A stretch of 18,602 nt of DNA from Brumimicrobium sp033722555 (GTDB lineage Bacteria; Bacteroidota; Bacteroidia; Flavobacteriales_D; Crocinitomicaceae), in the NCBI GenBank assembly GCA_033722555.1, contig JAWVYS010000053.1, positions 1 through 18,602 of the forward strand, in the 5' to 3' direction. Both the position numbers and the translations under genes were made by a program. Within the stretch, counting starts at the first letter, position 1, and every line of letters begins with the position of its first letter. The notes beneath the pieces were generated by a model. The model searched no databases. It was not told the DNA's origin and saw only the letters and a list, made by a program, of their open reading frames with translations. Positions 6,050 through 14,247 of this stretch are shown here, piece after piece.

Positions 6050-6952
6050 TCATGACATGCCGAGACAGGTGTTTTTTATCGACTGTATTGAAAGATTAAG
6101 GCATTCTTTTTCCTTGGCGGTCATTTTAAAATCAGCTAAGGGTTCTATTCTTCGCTTTCCTATTTTACACGGCCAGCTAACAGCAAGTCCGCGCTCACTG
6201 ATATCATTTATCCTTTCAGCAGGTAAAGATATCGGGTAAATTTTAGTTTCGTTATTTAAGAATTGTTTTGCAAGTTCTACCGAAACCATAGAAACACCCC
6301 AGCGTGTTGCATTTTCTGTTTGTCTGATCGCGGTTGCACTGCCCTTTAATTCCCTGGTATATCTTTCAAGTGTACTTTCCGAGCAAATTTCATGTATATT
6401 TTGTTCATCGATAAATGTCTGACTCCAAATTGGTGTCATTGTACTTCCGTGTTCTCCGATAACCATTGTTTTAACCTTCTCCAATGGAACCTTTCGATCA
6501 AGTCTGATTATCGATCTCAGTCGCACTGTATCAAGTGCAGTACCTGTTCCTATGACAAGATTTTTATGATCCAGAAAGTCACTGATCCAGTAGGTCATGG
6601 ATTCAACAGGATTGGAAATTACAATAATCACAGCTCCGGGTTTTGGCTTAAATTCCTCAAATATACTTCTCACTATGGCTTGATTCTCTTTAGCACTTTC
6701 CGACCGACTTTCGCCGATCTTGGTTCTTCTTCCGGCTGTAAAAAATATGAAGTCTGCCTCTGATGCTTCAGTCATATCCCTGAAACTCACCGTGGAGTTA
6801 TACAAGGCTCCGGCATGTTCCAGGTCCATCACCAACCCGGTAGCGTCTTTTGGTCTGTTATGAATATTGAGTTCAATATTTTGGAAATGGGCTAAAATCG
6901 TTTGACAAATGACCTTTCCTACTGCACCGGCTCCTACAACAGTGAATTTCAT
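6050..6952 (-). CDS. malate/lactate dehydrogenase-family protein, atypical specificity residues
   Basis: A 300-aa NAD(P)-dependent 2-hydroxyacid dehydrogenase of the LDH/MDH family. It has the dinucleotide motif GAGAVG (7-12), the catalytic Arg in GESR (83), ISNPVE with Asn114, LDTVRLR with Asp141 and Arg144, and the catalytic His in GEHGS (168). The active site therefore looks intact. The substrate-loop residue that is Gln in LDH and Arg in MDH aligns with Thr77 (AGRRTKIGESR), so neither substrate can be assigned. The Asp that usually holds the NAD ribose aligns with Asn32, followed by Arg33, which would fit NADP(H). These two placements are by-eye alignments. Start is ATG 6952; the gene is 76 nt upstream of dnaX, which has its own promoter, and divergent from the vWA gene. 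Confidence 0.85.
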   Translation of the reverse strand: MKFTVVGAGAVGKVICQTILAHFQNIELNIHNRPKDATGLVMDLEHAGALYNSTVSFRDMTEASEADFIFFTAGRRTKIGESRSESAKENQAIVRSIFEEFKPKPGAVIIVISNPVESMTYWISDFLDHKNLVIGTGTALDTVRLRSIIRLDRKVPLEKVKTMVIGEHGSTMTPIWSQTFIDEQNIHEICSESTLERYTRELKGSATAIRQTENATRWGVSMVSVELAKQFLNNETKIYPISLPAERINDISERGLAVSWPCKIGKRRIEPLADFKMTAKEKECLNLSIQSIKNTCLGMS

Positions 6953-7017
6953 ACTTGTTTATTCGTTTTATTCGAAAATAGAAAAAAAAATGTCCCCGGA
7001 AAGAAAATTAATCAATT

Positions 7018-7050
7018 TTTGAACCGATTAAGGAATTGGTTGTACTTGTG
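7018..7050 (+). promoter_or_regulatory. candidate promoter of the vWA gene
   Basis: TTTG at 7018-7021, a 21-nt spacer, then TACTTGTG at 7043-7050, one base off TAnnTTTG. It leaves a 22-nt stretch to the ATG at 7073. The one mismatch lowers confidence. Confidence 0.35.
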
Positions 7051-7072
7051 GCTAATCATAAAATTACGATGT

Positions 7073-8899
7073 ATGAAAATTTCTATTCACCCCGTGTTTT
7101 TGCTCATTCTGGCAGTTTTTCTTAATCACAACGGATTTTTCTCGCAGTCTCTTAGTGGAAATATGAAGAACGAAAGTTCTGTTTCCCTCGGTTACGGAAA
7201 TGTAGATATTTTTAAAGGAGATAAAAAAGTTGCATCGGTACTGACGGATGCTGAAGGTAACTACAGCGTTAAACTAGATACCGGACTATATCGCATTGAA
7301 ATGCAGTATGCCGGTTTCAAAAAAGAAGTAAAGGAAATTCGAGTTGTGGCGGATGAAAGGTCTGATGCGAACTTGGAAAGAGATCCGGATGCTCGTGTCT
7401 ATAAGGAAAAACCTGAGGCGAGAAATTCCATTTACGCCGATGATTATGTCTTTGAGGAACGGGAAGTAAAAGTAAAAGTTAAAAAGATAGAGTCCCGCGC
7501 GGATATTCTGCCGGAAATGGCTGTTGAAGTCTGGGAACGAGGTGGTCATGCTGAAGGTAAATCCGGTGTCCTAACTGCCGGAGAGATCAATGATTTTTCT
7601 AAATGGGAAATGTGGCAGGACCTTGTTTTGGATGATCTCAACAGGTTTAGAGATTTCTGGAAGCTACAACCCAATCATAGATATGCTGTTCAGCTTACGA
7701 ACGAAAACGACAGACCGGTGGTTGATGCTGAGGTTCATTTGTTGAATGATTCCGGCGAAATTTTATACGTTTCGCGAACTGACAATACGGGTAAGGCTGA
7801 ACTATGGGGAACACTTGGTGTCAGCAATGATGCGCAGGGTAGAGTGTCCGCAAAGGTGTATTTTGAAGATCAAGAATATGAAATTGAACGTTTGTCCGCT
7901 TTTGAACAAGGTGTGAATATTAAAAAATTGAATGTTTCATGCAATGAAAATACGCTGGTGGATATTGCTTTCGTGGTTGATGCAACCGGATCGATGAGCG
8001 ATGAAATTAATTTTCTCAAAAAAGAACTGAACGATATTATTTATACAACAAAAAATAGTAATCCCGAACTCACGTTCAATTTCGCGAGTGTCTTTTACAG
8101 AGATCACGAGGATGATTACCTTACCCGCACACAGAATTTCAGCGAGATTCTTTCGGAATCCGTATCATTCATTGATAATCAGTTTGCCGGAGGTGGTGGT
8201 GATTTCGAAGAGGCTGTGGAGATTGCGCTAGACTCAGCAGTAAATTCCTTGAACTGGAGTGAAAATGCCCGTGCAAGAATTTTATTCCTCGTTCTGGATG
8301 CTCCGCCTCATAATAACCCTGAAATACGTACAAAACTGGAGAATTTAATGCGACAAGCTTCCTCCAGGGGAATTCGGATTATTCCGCTTGTGGCGAGTGG
8401 TATTAATAAAGATGCTGAGTATTTGATGCGAACGATTGCCCTGGCAACAAACGGAACCTATGCCTTCCTGACTGATCACAGCGGAATAGGAGGTAAGCAC
8501 ATTGAGCCTAGTACAGATGAATACGGTGTTGAACTACTGAGTGATCTGCTCACGCGAATAATAAGCGCCTATATATTTGTGCCCAAATGCGATGTTAATC
8601 TGGTAGATCAGTCCACACCACCGGATTCAATTTTAATCAGGGATCAACGTACTTATGACGAAAGGATAGATTGGTCTTTCTGGCCAAATCCGACCAGAGG
8701 CGAGATTCAGATCAAGGTCGATAGAGATATAAGTGAAATGTACCTCACAGATCTTACAGGTAAGATACTGGAAAGATATACAGACCTTAAAAAAGACCGA
8801 ATACTTCGCAGAGATCTGTCCCAGTATCCAAGAGGTATCTACCTGCTGACTTTTGCGCTTGGTGAGAGAGTCGTCACGGGTAAAGTGGTCCTTCAGTAA
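7073..8899 (+). CDS. secreted von Willebrand factor A protein with T9SS sorting domain
   Basis: A 608-aa precursor. Residues 1-26 form a signal peptide (MKISIHPVFLLILAVFL...). Next comes a carboxypeptidase-regulatory-like beta-sandwich (about 28-100: GNVDIFKG...VLTDAEGNYSVKLDTG). A charged region without a recognised domain is followed by a second Ig-like stretch (about 200-285). The vWA domain starts near 298 with the MIDAS motif DATGSMS (Asp303) and contains GGGGDFEEAVEIAL. The last 72 residues, from WPNPTRGEIQ (537) to GKVVLQ, are a type A T9SS sorting domain, removed when the protein is exported across the outer membrane. The protein is probably surface-attached or released, binding a ligand through a metal-dependent site. 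The start is set by the signal peptide; an upstream frame from 6902 overlaps the divergent gene and is rejected. It converges with the glsB-like gene (39-bp gap, no clear terminator). Confidence 0.9.
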   Translation: MKISIHPVFLLILAVFLNHNGFFSQSLSGNMKNESSVSLGYGNVDIFKGDKKVASVLTDAEGNYSVKLDTGLYRIEMQYAGFKKEVKEIRVVADERSDANLERDPDARVYKEKPEARNSIYADDYVFEEREVKVKVKKIESRADILPEMAVEVWERGGHAEGKSGVLTAGEINDFSKWEMWQDLVLDDLNRFRDFWKLQPNHRYAVQLTNENDRPVVDAEVHLLNDSGEILYVSRTDNTGKAELWGTLGVSNDAQGRVSAKVYFEDQEYEIERLSAFEQGVNIKKLNVSCNENTLVDIAFVVDATGSMSDEINFLKKELNDIIYTTKNSNPELTFNFASVFYRDHEDDYLTRTQNFSEILSESVSFIDNQFAGGGGDFEEAVEIALDSAVNSLNWSENARARILFLVLDAPPHNNPEIRTKLENLMRQASSRGIRIIPLVASGINKDAEYLMRTIALATNGTYAFLTDHSGIGGKHIEPSTDEYGVELLSDLLTRIISAYIFVPKCDVNLVDQSTPPDSILIRDQRTYDERIDWSFWPNPTRGEIQIKVDRDISEMYLTDLTGKILERYTDLKKDRILRRDLSQYPRGIYLLTFALGERVVTGKVVLQ

Positions 8900-8938
8900 T
8901 TGGTTGGATTCGCATTTGGAATACCCTTCTATTGAGGC

Positions 8939-9880
8939 TTAATTATTAAGCAAGGGACTGATATGCCTTTCTTTCTTGTCTTCATAAATATCGGCTATTT
9001 TAACGATGATGGCCGTTTCCTCAACACCGCCGAACTCCGGATTCATGGCTGTTCCGAAGGTGCGCATGGTAGGAGAGAGGTGCATATAGATATTCACCAA
9101 TGGGGGAACGTTTTCTCCCTTGGAGCGAATAAATTGATTTAAGACTTTGAAACCTTCCTTAAAATCTTTGTCTTTGATCATGTCATGGAATGCTTTCTCA
9201 TCGAAATCCTGTTCAAGAGGAAATTTAGGTACCGCCAGCTGATCGGGATCGGGGAAGTAGAACTTCATAAAATACAACAAGAAATCCCTGCTTTCTATAT
9301 CGTAATCAGGATACATTGTAACTTTCCCAAAGAAATATTCTGTTTGCGGATATATAACCGTCAGGACGGCAAGACCATCCCAGATGTTATCCAGGGCATA
9401 AAGCCCTTTTCTTGGATTTACGGCCGGCTGAAACATGGGTTGCACCCAGCTTCTACCCAGTTCAATGGTTTTAGGCAGATACCGAGTTTTAAATTCGTCT
9501 GAGAAATCGAAATAATGAGCAGTACTCAAGGCTATATTATCTGAGTCATTCTCGAGTACTTTGCCACACTGTATGAACCTGTATCCCCCAATTATTTCTT
9601 CGTCTTCCGGACTCCAGACAATGAGTTGATCATAGCAAAGTTCATTGGTGTCGTATTCGTCAAGATCAAGGGATTTTTTGGTTCCACCTCCGGCAGCCCT
9701 GAACGAAAGTTCCCGCAAGCGTCCAATTTCTTTAAGTGTATTAGGTGAGTTGTGATGATTAACAATATAGATTTCGTTTTCTCCTTTGCGGGTTGTTCGG
9801 GCAAAACGATCCTGCGTGAGTTCCTTTTTAATAAGTTCCCGCTCAACTGCAGGTATAATTTCCTCTACTTTGTCTGACAT
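8939..9880 (-). CDS. glsB: GlsB/OlsB-like N-acyltransferase (GNAT) for amino-acid lipids
   Basis: A 313-aa protein of the hemolysin-like GNAT group that contains OlsB of ornithine lipid synthesis and GlsB of Bacteroides glycine lipid synthesis. Family landmarks include IGRLRELSFRAAGGGT (about 51-66), a D-D/E-YD segment, DQLIVW followed by IGGYRF, and IELGRSWVQP-FQP. OlsB/GlsB enzymes put a 3-hydroxy fatty acid on the amino group of the amino acid, giving a lyso-lipid. Its start lies 2 nt after the stop of the glsA-like gene, so the pair is surely cotranscribed, matching the glsA/glsB pairing of Bacteroides. The amino acid (glycine, ornithine or other) cannot be read from the sequence. Confidence 0.82.
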   Translation of the reverse strand: MSDKVEEIIPAVERELIKKELTQDRFARTTRKGENEIYIVNHHNSPNTLKEIGRLRELSFRAAGGGTKKSLDLDEYDTNELCYDQLIVWSPEDEEIIGGYRFIQCGKVLENDSDNIALSTAHYFDFSDEFKTRYLPKTIELGRSWVQPMFQPAVNPRKGLYALDNIWDGLAVLTVIYPQTEYFFGKVTMYPDYDIESRDFLLYFMKFYFPDPDQLAVPKFPLEQDFDEKAFHDMIKDKDFKEGFKVLNQFIRSKGENVPPLVNIYMHLSPTMRTFGTAMNPEFGGVEETAIIVKIADIYEDKKERHISPLLNN

Positions 9881-9882
9881 TA

Positions 9883-10701
9883 TTATTTTTTTAATTCGTA
9901 TACCTTGTTTTTAATATGTTCGGCCCACTGAGCATCACTTCTGGAATTATCCAGGGAAACAGAAGAAATTGGTTCGCCGAAAATAATTCTAATATGTTTG
10001 TCCTGCTGCTTGTATAATTCGTTAACCAAATATAGCATCTCAATGTTTGCCTTGATACCTGCAAATTTTCGAAATTTATACAGATTATAAAAAAAAGAAG
10101 ATAATTCTCCGTCAATAAAAACAGGTATAATGCTTTTATTGTATTTTTTTGAACGGGTTATAAAGGTTTTTCTCCATTGAAGATCACGTACTTCTTTTCT
10201 GTGCTTCCGACTCACGAGTCCTGCAGGAAAAATGCAAAGAAGACTATCCCCGGCGAAGGCTTCATCCACTTTTTTTAAAGATTCTGCGGCCATGCCTCCG
10301 TGTTTATTTACTCCTACGAAAATTGGCCGAAGATTTTCAAGATGAAGGAGTATGTCATTTACCACGAATTTAATGTCGGGCCGCTTATCGTGAAGAACGG
10401 TAACAAGTGCCATCGCGTCCATTCCCCCAAGCGGATGGTTTACTGCCAGAACAGCACCTCCGGACTCAGGGACATGCTCCTTTCCTTCGACGCTGAGTTG
10501 AATATTGAATTTATTCATCACAGCTAGACAAAATTCTATCGGAGTATCTTCCTTGTGTTCACGAATGAATTTGTTAACGTCTTTTTCATGAAGAATACGC
10601 TGTAAATAACGTACAACAAATGATGGAAGAGTTTTTAGCAAACGAGGGTTCTTCTCCCCGATAACCTTCCTGATGTCAATAAATTTCTCTTGATCGGGCA
10701 T
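9883..10701 (-). CDS. glsA: GlsA-like O-acyltransferase (PlsC/LPLAT fold)
   Basis: A 272-aa lysophospholipid acyltransferase-fold protein. Motif I appears as AVNHPLGGMDAMAL (about 89-102), the NHP-GG-D variant typical of this hemolysin-associated group. FVGVNKHGG lies mid-protein, CIFPAGLVSR corresponds to the FPEG-like motif, and IIPVFIDG to the last block. In Bacteroides the equivalent GlsA adds the second acyl chain to the N-acyl amino acid made by GlsB, giving the mature glycine lipid. It starts at ATG 10701, 26 nt after the SPOR-protein stop, and is followed 2 nt later by the glsB-like gene. A plain 1-acylglycerol-3-phosphate acyltransferase is the alternative, but the tight pairing with the GNAT gene argues for the amino-acid lipid role. 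Confidence 0.8.
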   Translation of the reverse strand: MPDQEKFIDIRKVIGEKNPRLLKTLPSFVVRYLQRILHEKDVNKFIREHKEDTPIEFCLAVMNKFNIQLSVEGKEHVPESGGAVLAVNHPLGGMDAMALVTVLHDKRPDIKFVVNDILLHLENLRPIFVGVNKHGGMAAESLKKVDEAFAGDSLLCIFPAGLVSRKHRKEVRDLQWRKTFITRSKKYNKSIIPVFIDGELSSFFYNLYKFRKFAGIKANIEMLYLVNELYKQQDKHIRIIFGEPISSVSLDNSRSDAQWAEHIKNKVYELKK

Positions 10702-10727
10702 CTCACCGTGAAACTGTAAACGTGCTT

Positions 10728-12131
10728 TTACTTATTGTTATACTTATAGATCCATGCGCTCGAAACGTCCTTTCGAACATTCTCAAGGTAATCCTTAGCT
10801 TCCTGAGAAGAATTGAAAGACTGTGCAGCAACAAAATATAATCCTCCGATATTACCTAAAATGTGTGCACTATGACCTTTTTCTTTTAATTCCTTTACCA
10901 AACCTTCGGCATTTGAAAGGCTACTAAAACTCCCTGCTATAATATGGTGTGAGCCTTTGTTGCCGTTCGCAACCGGGGCAGTTTTTTGTACCACAGGATC
11001 GGCAGCGGGTTTTTCCTTGACCTGATTTTCTTCAGGATTAGGTTCTTCTTTCACTGTTTCCTCCAGAACTTCCTCAACCTGATTTTCGATGTTTTCCACC
11101 GCTTTTGTGGCCGTTTCCTCAGGGTTTTCTATTTTCTGTTCGGCTACCTGAGCGGGTTTCCCTTCAAACTGATCCCACTTCATGTATGATTTCACGGCAT
11201 CATAATTCAATCCTATCAGGATTCCTCCTGTGGCGAAAATCGCGAGTAAAACCATGGCTATCCAAAAAAGAACTCCTCGTTTTTTCTTTTTCCCGGGTTC
11301 TTTTTTAATCTTCTCACCCTCTTTTTTTACTTTCTTCTTATTCGATTCAGAAGCTTTAGGGCTTACCTTTTTCTCTACACTACCTTTGTTTTCAGAGACT
11401 TTTTCATCATTCTTACTTTCAGGACCGGTGTCTACAAGGCTCTCCGGAGGAGCGACATACGTATTTTCCTTAACGGAAGATTTGACGGGCGTTTCATCCT
11501 TCTTTTCCTCTTTTTCCTCAGGGTTTTCTTGGTCTTTAGGCTTTTCAACAAATTTATTTTCTTTCTTCTCAGACTCTTTCTTCTCTACAAATTTGTTTTC
11601 TTTTTTAACTTCTTTCTTTTTCTCCTTCTCCTTCTCCTTCTCCTTCTCCTTCTCCTTCTCCTTCTCTTTCTCTTTCTCCTTCTCCTTCTCCTCTTTTTTC
11701 TTTTCCTTTTTAAGGTCCTTACTTTTTACTTCAGCTTCTTTATTTCCTTCTTCACCAACCGCAAGTTTTTCTTTCAGCGACTCTTTTTTTACTTCCTTTT
11801 TTGAACCTTTTTCCGTTTTTATATTGCCGATGAATTCAATTTCGCCTTGCTCATTTTTGATGAAATGACCCAATTCATAGATATCGTAGGACTCACCTTT
11901 ATCTATTTGAGCCTGAATGTCACGGATATATTTTGCCACTGTGTTCTGTGCTTCCTGTTTGTCCATGTTCGACTCTTTCTCGATCAAACTGTCAAGTTTT
12001 CCGTCGTTATAATTCAGGTATTCATTGAACATCAGATTTCCAGTCTCCTCGTTCTCAACTACGATTGCCCCGAAAGAAGGAAGTATTACCTTAGATTCCT
12101 TTTCCAGTAACTGTTTGATATATTTATCCAT
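10728..12131 (-). CDS. HU-like / transmembrane / SPOR-domain protein
   Basis: A 467-aa protein in four parts. Residues 1-102 resemble the bacterial HU-CCDC81 domains (MDKYIKQLLEKESKVILPSFGAI, YELGHFIKNEQGEIEF). Residues 110-285 are extremely Lys/Glu-rich, including 12 EK pairs at about 148-171 and two copies of KKENKFVEK. One transmembrane helix follows at 286-308 (RGVLFWIAMVLLAIFATGG). A second acidic linker leads to a C-terminal SPOR domain (393-467: HHIIAGSFSSLSNAEGLVKELK). SPOR domains bind denuded glycan strands of peptidoglycan, typically at the division septum. The topology implies a cytoplasmic HU-like part and a periplasmic SPOR part. It is 36 nt downstream of the MBL gene and 26 nt upstream of the glsA-like gene, probably one operon. 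Confidence 0.85.
   Translation of the reverse strand: MDKYIKQLLEKESKVILPSFGAIVVENEETGNLMFNEYLNYNDGKLDSLIEKESNMDKQEAQNTVAKYIRDIQAQIDKGESYDIYELGHFIKNEQGEIEFIGNIKTEKGSKKEVKKESLKEKLAVGEEGNKEAEVKSKDLKKEKKKEEKEKEKEKEKEKEKEKEKEKEKEKKKEVKKENKFVEKKESEKKENKFVEKPKDQENPEEKEEKKDETPVKSSVKENTYVAPPESLVDTGPESKNDEKVSENKGSVEKKVSPKASESNKKKVKKEGEKIKKEPGKKKKRGVLFWIAMVLLAIFATGGILIGLNYDAVKSYMKWDQFEGKPAQVAEQKIENPEETATKAVENIENQVEEVLEETVKEEPNPEENQVKEKPAADPVVQKTAPVANGNKGSHHIIAGSFSSLSNAEGLVKELKEKGHSAHILGNIGGLYFVAAQSFNSSQEAKDYLENVRKDVSSAWIYKYNNK
11621..11692. repeat. hexanucleotide tandem repeat (12 units) in the SPOR-protein gene
   Basis: Twelve units in a row: seven TCTCCT, two TCTCTT, three TCTCCT on the plus strand. 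On the coding strand they give alternating Glu-Lys. The 6-nt unit keeps the frame, so gain or loss of units would change linker length only. Confidence 0.95.
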
Positions 12132-12167
12132 AACACTGTTTTGAGTTATTAAATATAGAAATTTTAG

Positions 12168-13019
12168 TTAAAAAAGATCTGAAAACTTAAAAGTATCTTT
12201 GAGTCTTATTCCTCTTTCCGTTTTTTCTAATGTACAGCATTCATTCGCGAAATCATGTTCGAGGAAAAGAACATAATCTTCCTCTACCGCACGGTTAAGA
12301 AATTTTTCTTTTTCAGACAGGGTAATTAGTGGTCGTGTATCGTATCCCATGACATACGGTAGAGGGATATGCCCCACCGATGGGAGAAGATCGGCCATGA
12401 AAACCAGTGTTTTTCCTTTGTACCTTATGTGCGGGATCATCTGACTTTCGGTATGACCGTCGACAAAAAAGACATCGAAATCGGGAAATACGTTTGCTGT
12501 ATAATCACTTTTTCTGTCAATAAACTTGAGTTGACCGGATTCTTCGATCGGCAGAATATTCTCTTTCAGGAACGAAGCTTTCTCACGCTGATTTGGTTCA
12601 ACGGCCCATTGCCAGTGTTTCTTTGTACTCCAGTAAGTTGCATTTTTAAAAACCGGTTGGAAGCTGTCAGCCCCGACTCTTTCAATCGCTCCACCACAAT
12701 GGTCAAAATGAAGATGAGTAAGAAAAACATCCGTTATATCGTCCGGTGAAAAGCCAAGAGATTTTAGATTGCCTTGCAAAGTATCATCACCGAATAAATA
12801 ATAATATGAAAAGAATTTTTCACTCTGTTTATCCCCGATTCCCGTATCGATCAACATCAGTCTGTTACCGTCTTCGATGAGCATACATCGCATCGCCCAA
12901 CTACACATGTTATTCTCATCGGCGGGATTCGTTCTTGACCATAAAGATTTGGGAACAACTCCAAACATCGCTCCTCCATCCAATTTAAAATTTCCCGTAT
13001 TCAAAGGGTATATTTTCAT
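12168..13019 (-). CDS. MBL-fold metallo-hydrolase
   Basis: A 283-aa metallo-beta-lactamase-fold hydrolase with a complete two-metal site: THLHFDHCGG (His102, His104, Asp106, His107), VDGHTES (His189), FMADLLPS (Asp210) and LEHDF (His255). The N-terminal IDTGIGDKQ strand motif (about 58-65) is also present. No signal peptide is seen, so it is cytoplasmic. The overall pattern resembles lactonase/hydrolase-type MBL proteins such as the AiiA-like group, but the substrate cannot be set from sequence. It is the first gene of a minus-strand run continuing into the SPOR protein and the glsA/glsB-like genes, and is divergent from mscS with 157 bp between. The upstream region holds no convincing TAnnTTTG box for it. 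Confidence 0.85.
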   Translation of the reverse strand: MKIYPLNTGNFKLDGGAMFGVVPKSLWSRTNPADENNMCSWAMRCMLIEDGNRLMLIDTGIGDKQSEKFFSYYYLFGDDTLQGNLKSLGFSPDDITDVFLTHLHFDHCGGAIERVGADSFQPVFKNATYWSTKKHWQWAVEPNQREKASFLKENILPIEESGQLKFIDRKSDYTANVFPDFDVFFVDGHTESQMIPHIRYKGKTLVFMADLLPSVGHIPLPYVMGYDTRPLITLSEKEKFLNRAVEEDYVLFLEHDFANECCTLEKTERGIRLKDTFKFSDLF

Positions 13020-13122
13020 TTTTTCCGAGATTTTTCGGTGAAGTTATAATTTCTTGAATAAAAAATGGCCCGAGGAAAGCTTTTCCTTTCACTCTTTTTC
13101 ACATTTATTTCGAATTTAAATG

Positions 13123-13152
13123 TTGTTTTTCACCCTTTTTTAATGAACTTTG
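13123..13152 (+). promoter_or_regulatory. candidate promoter of the MscS gene
   Basis: TTG at 13123-13125, a 19-nt spacer, then GAACTTTG at 13145-13152, one base off TAnnTTTG. A 24-nt stretch separates it from the ATG at 13177. The position is good but the -7 box is imperfect. Confidence 0.4.
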
Positions 13153-13176
13153 GTGGAGAAATTCAACTGGAATTAA

Positions 13177-14058
13177 ATGTCTGTTACACGTTCTGTTTTA
13201 AAGATTTTGGTGTATGCTGTTTTGACCGGTATTATAATTCTCATGTATAATACAGATCATCAGGCCTCTGCCTACCTGAAGAATTCACTTATTCTGAGAA
13301 CTCTTGCAGGTCTGATCGTCTTTTATGCTGCCGTGAGTGTTTCAGCAATAGCCTTCAAGTGGTATTACAGCAGGAGATTCAATATTCCCAGGGGTAAAAA
13401 AAATAATGTACATTACGGAATAGATAATATTGCTAACCTCCTGAAAAGTTTCGGGGTGATCTTTGCCATTCTGAAGACCTTCGGTATCGCTCCGTTGGAA
13501 CTCATCACTTCGCTCACTATCGTAGCGGCAGCTATTGCGATCGTGACTAAAGAATACATCGCTGATTTCTTGAGCGGTTTGCATCTTAGCTTTTCGAATG
13601 CTTTTGATATAGGGGATTACATCAAACTCGATACGCAGAAAGGGAAGGTTATAGGAATTAAAATGCTGAAAACAATCCTGCTCAATGATGACGATGATAT
13701 AGTTATTATTCCAAACACGAAAGTCCACTATGGAGAAATCATCAATTATACGAAAAGAGATGCACGCTTCATGAGTGTTGATTTTCAGGTCGCTCTGAAG
13801 TTTATTAACAGTATAGAAGAACTCGAAGACGAACTGATTGAGAGTTTGAAGATATTTGAAGAATATATTGAACCTAAATCCTATAATTTAAAGGTAGTAG
13901 AGGTGAAGATGGATCACCTGGATTTGAAGTTTCAATACACCTTGAAAACAATTGACATGGAGTTGCAACGAAAGATCCGAAAAAAGACCATGCGACAGAT
14001 ATTTAATTTTATTTCGAGCAGGGGGGTAGGATCACAATTGTCTAATCACAAAAACTAA
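13177..14058 (+). CDS. MscS-family small-conductance mechanosensitive channel
   Basis: A 293-aa inner-membrane channel. Hydrophobic helices are at about 9-24, 41-62 and 85-103, with the pore-lining TM3-like segment at about 107-137 (ELITSLTIVAAAIAIVTKEYI). Next comes the MscS beta-domain signature FDIGDYIKL, KGKVIGIKMLKT, DDDDIVIIPNTKV (143-183), then a C-terminal alpha/beta domain. It matches MscS in length. Such channels release solutes on hypo-osmotic shock. It is followed after 189 bp by a cation/proton antiporter on the same strand. The start at 13177 gives a short cytoplasmic tail before TM1; no Shine-Dalgarno is evident. Confidence 0.9.
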   Translation: MSVTRSVLKILVYAVLTGIIILMYNTDHQASAYLKNSLILRTLAGLIVFYAAVSVSAIAFKWYYSRRFNIPRGKKNNVHYGIDNIANLLKSFGVIFAILKTFGIAPLELITSLTIVAAAIAIVTKEYIADFLSGLHLSFSNAFDIGDYIKLDTQKGKVIGIKMLKTILLNDDDDIVIIPNTKVHYGEIINYTKRDARFMSVDFQVALKFINSIEELEDELIESLKIFEEYIEPKSYNLKVVEVKMDHLDLKFQYTLKTIDMELQRKIRKKTMRQIFNFISSRGVGSQLSNHKN

Positions 14059-14247
14059 TTTTCTCTCTTATCTAATCGTTAATAGAAGAGGACCAATTTA
14101 AGGGATAACAAAGACCGAACGAAAAAAATACTTTGATTAACATCCGGATGAGCCTTATTCTTTCCCGGAAATTAATGCCTCCTGATTGGGTGGTCACAAA
14201 GTAAAGCCTCTGGTTCAAGCAATTGTATTCATCTTTTCCTTAAATGT
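14059..14247. other. longest intergenic gap, no gene seen
   Basis: This 189-bp spacer between mscS and the antiporter contains only short palindromes (ATCCGGAT; TTTCC-C-GGAAA at about 14160-14172) and ATACTTTG at about 14130, a partial match to a -7 box. I see no ORF, tRNA or terminator in it that I can support. Confidence 0.5.

Noticed and set aside
6902..7072. 57-residue N-terminal extension of the vWA protein
   Set aside because: Overlaps the divergent dehydrogenase gene and would bury the signal peptide.
11621..11692. CRISPR-like repeat array
   Set aside because: Units are 6 bp, contiguous and in frame within a gene, with no spacers.
11230..11868. Plus-strand open frame rich in Phe-Ser repeats
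   Set aside because: Mirror of the Lys/Glu-coding hexamer repeat of the SPOR-protein gene; the opposite strand has clear HU, TM and SPOR domains.
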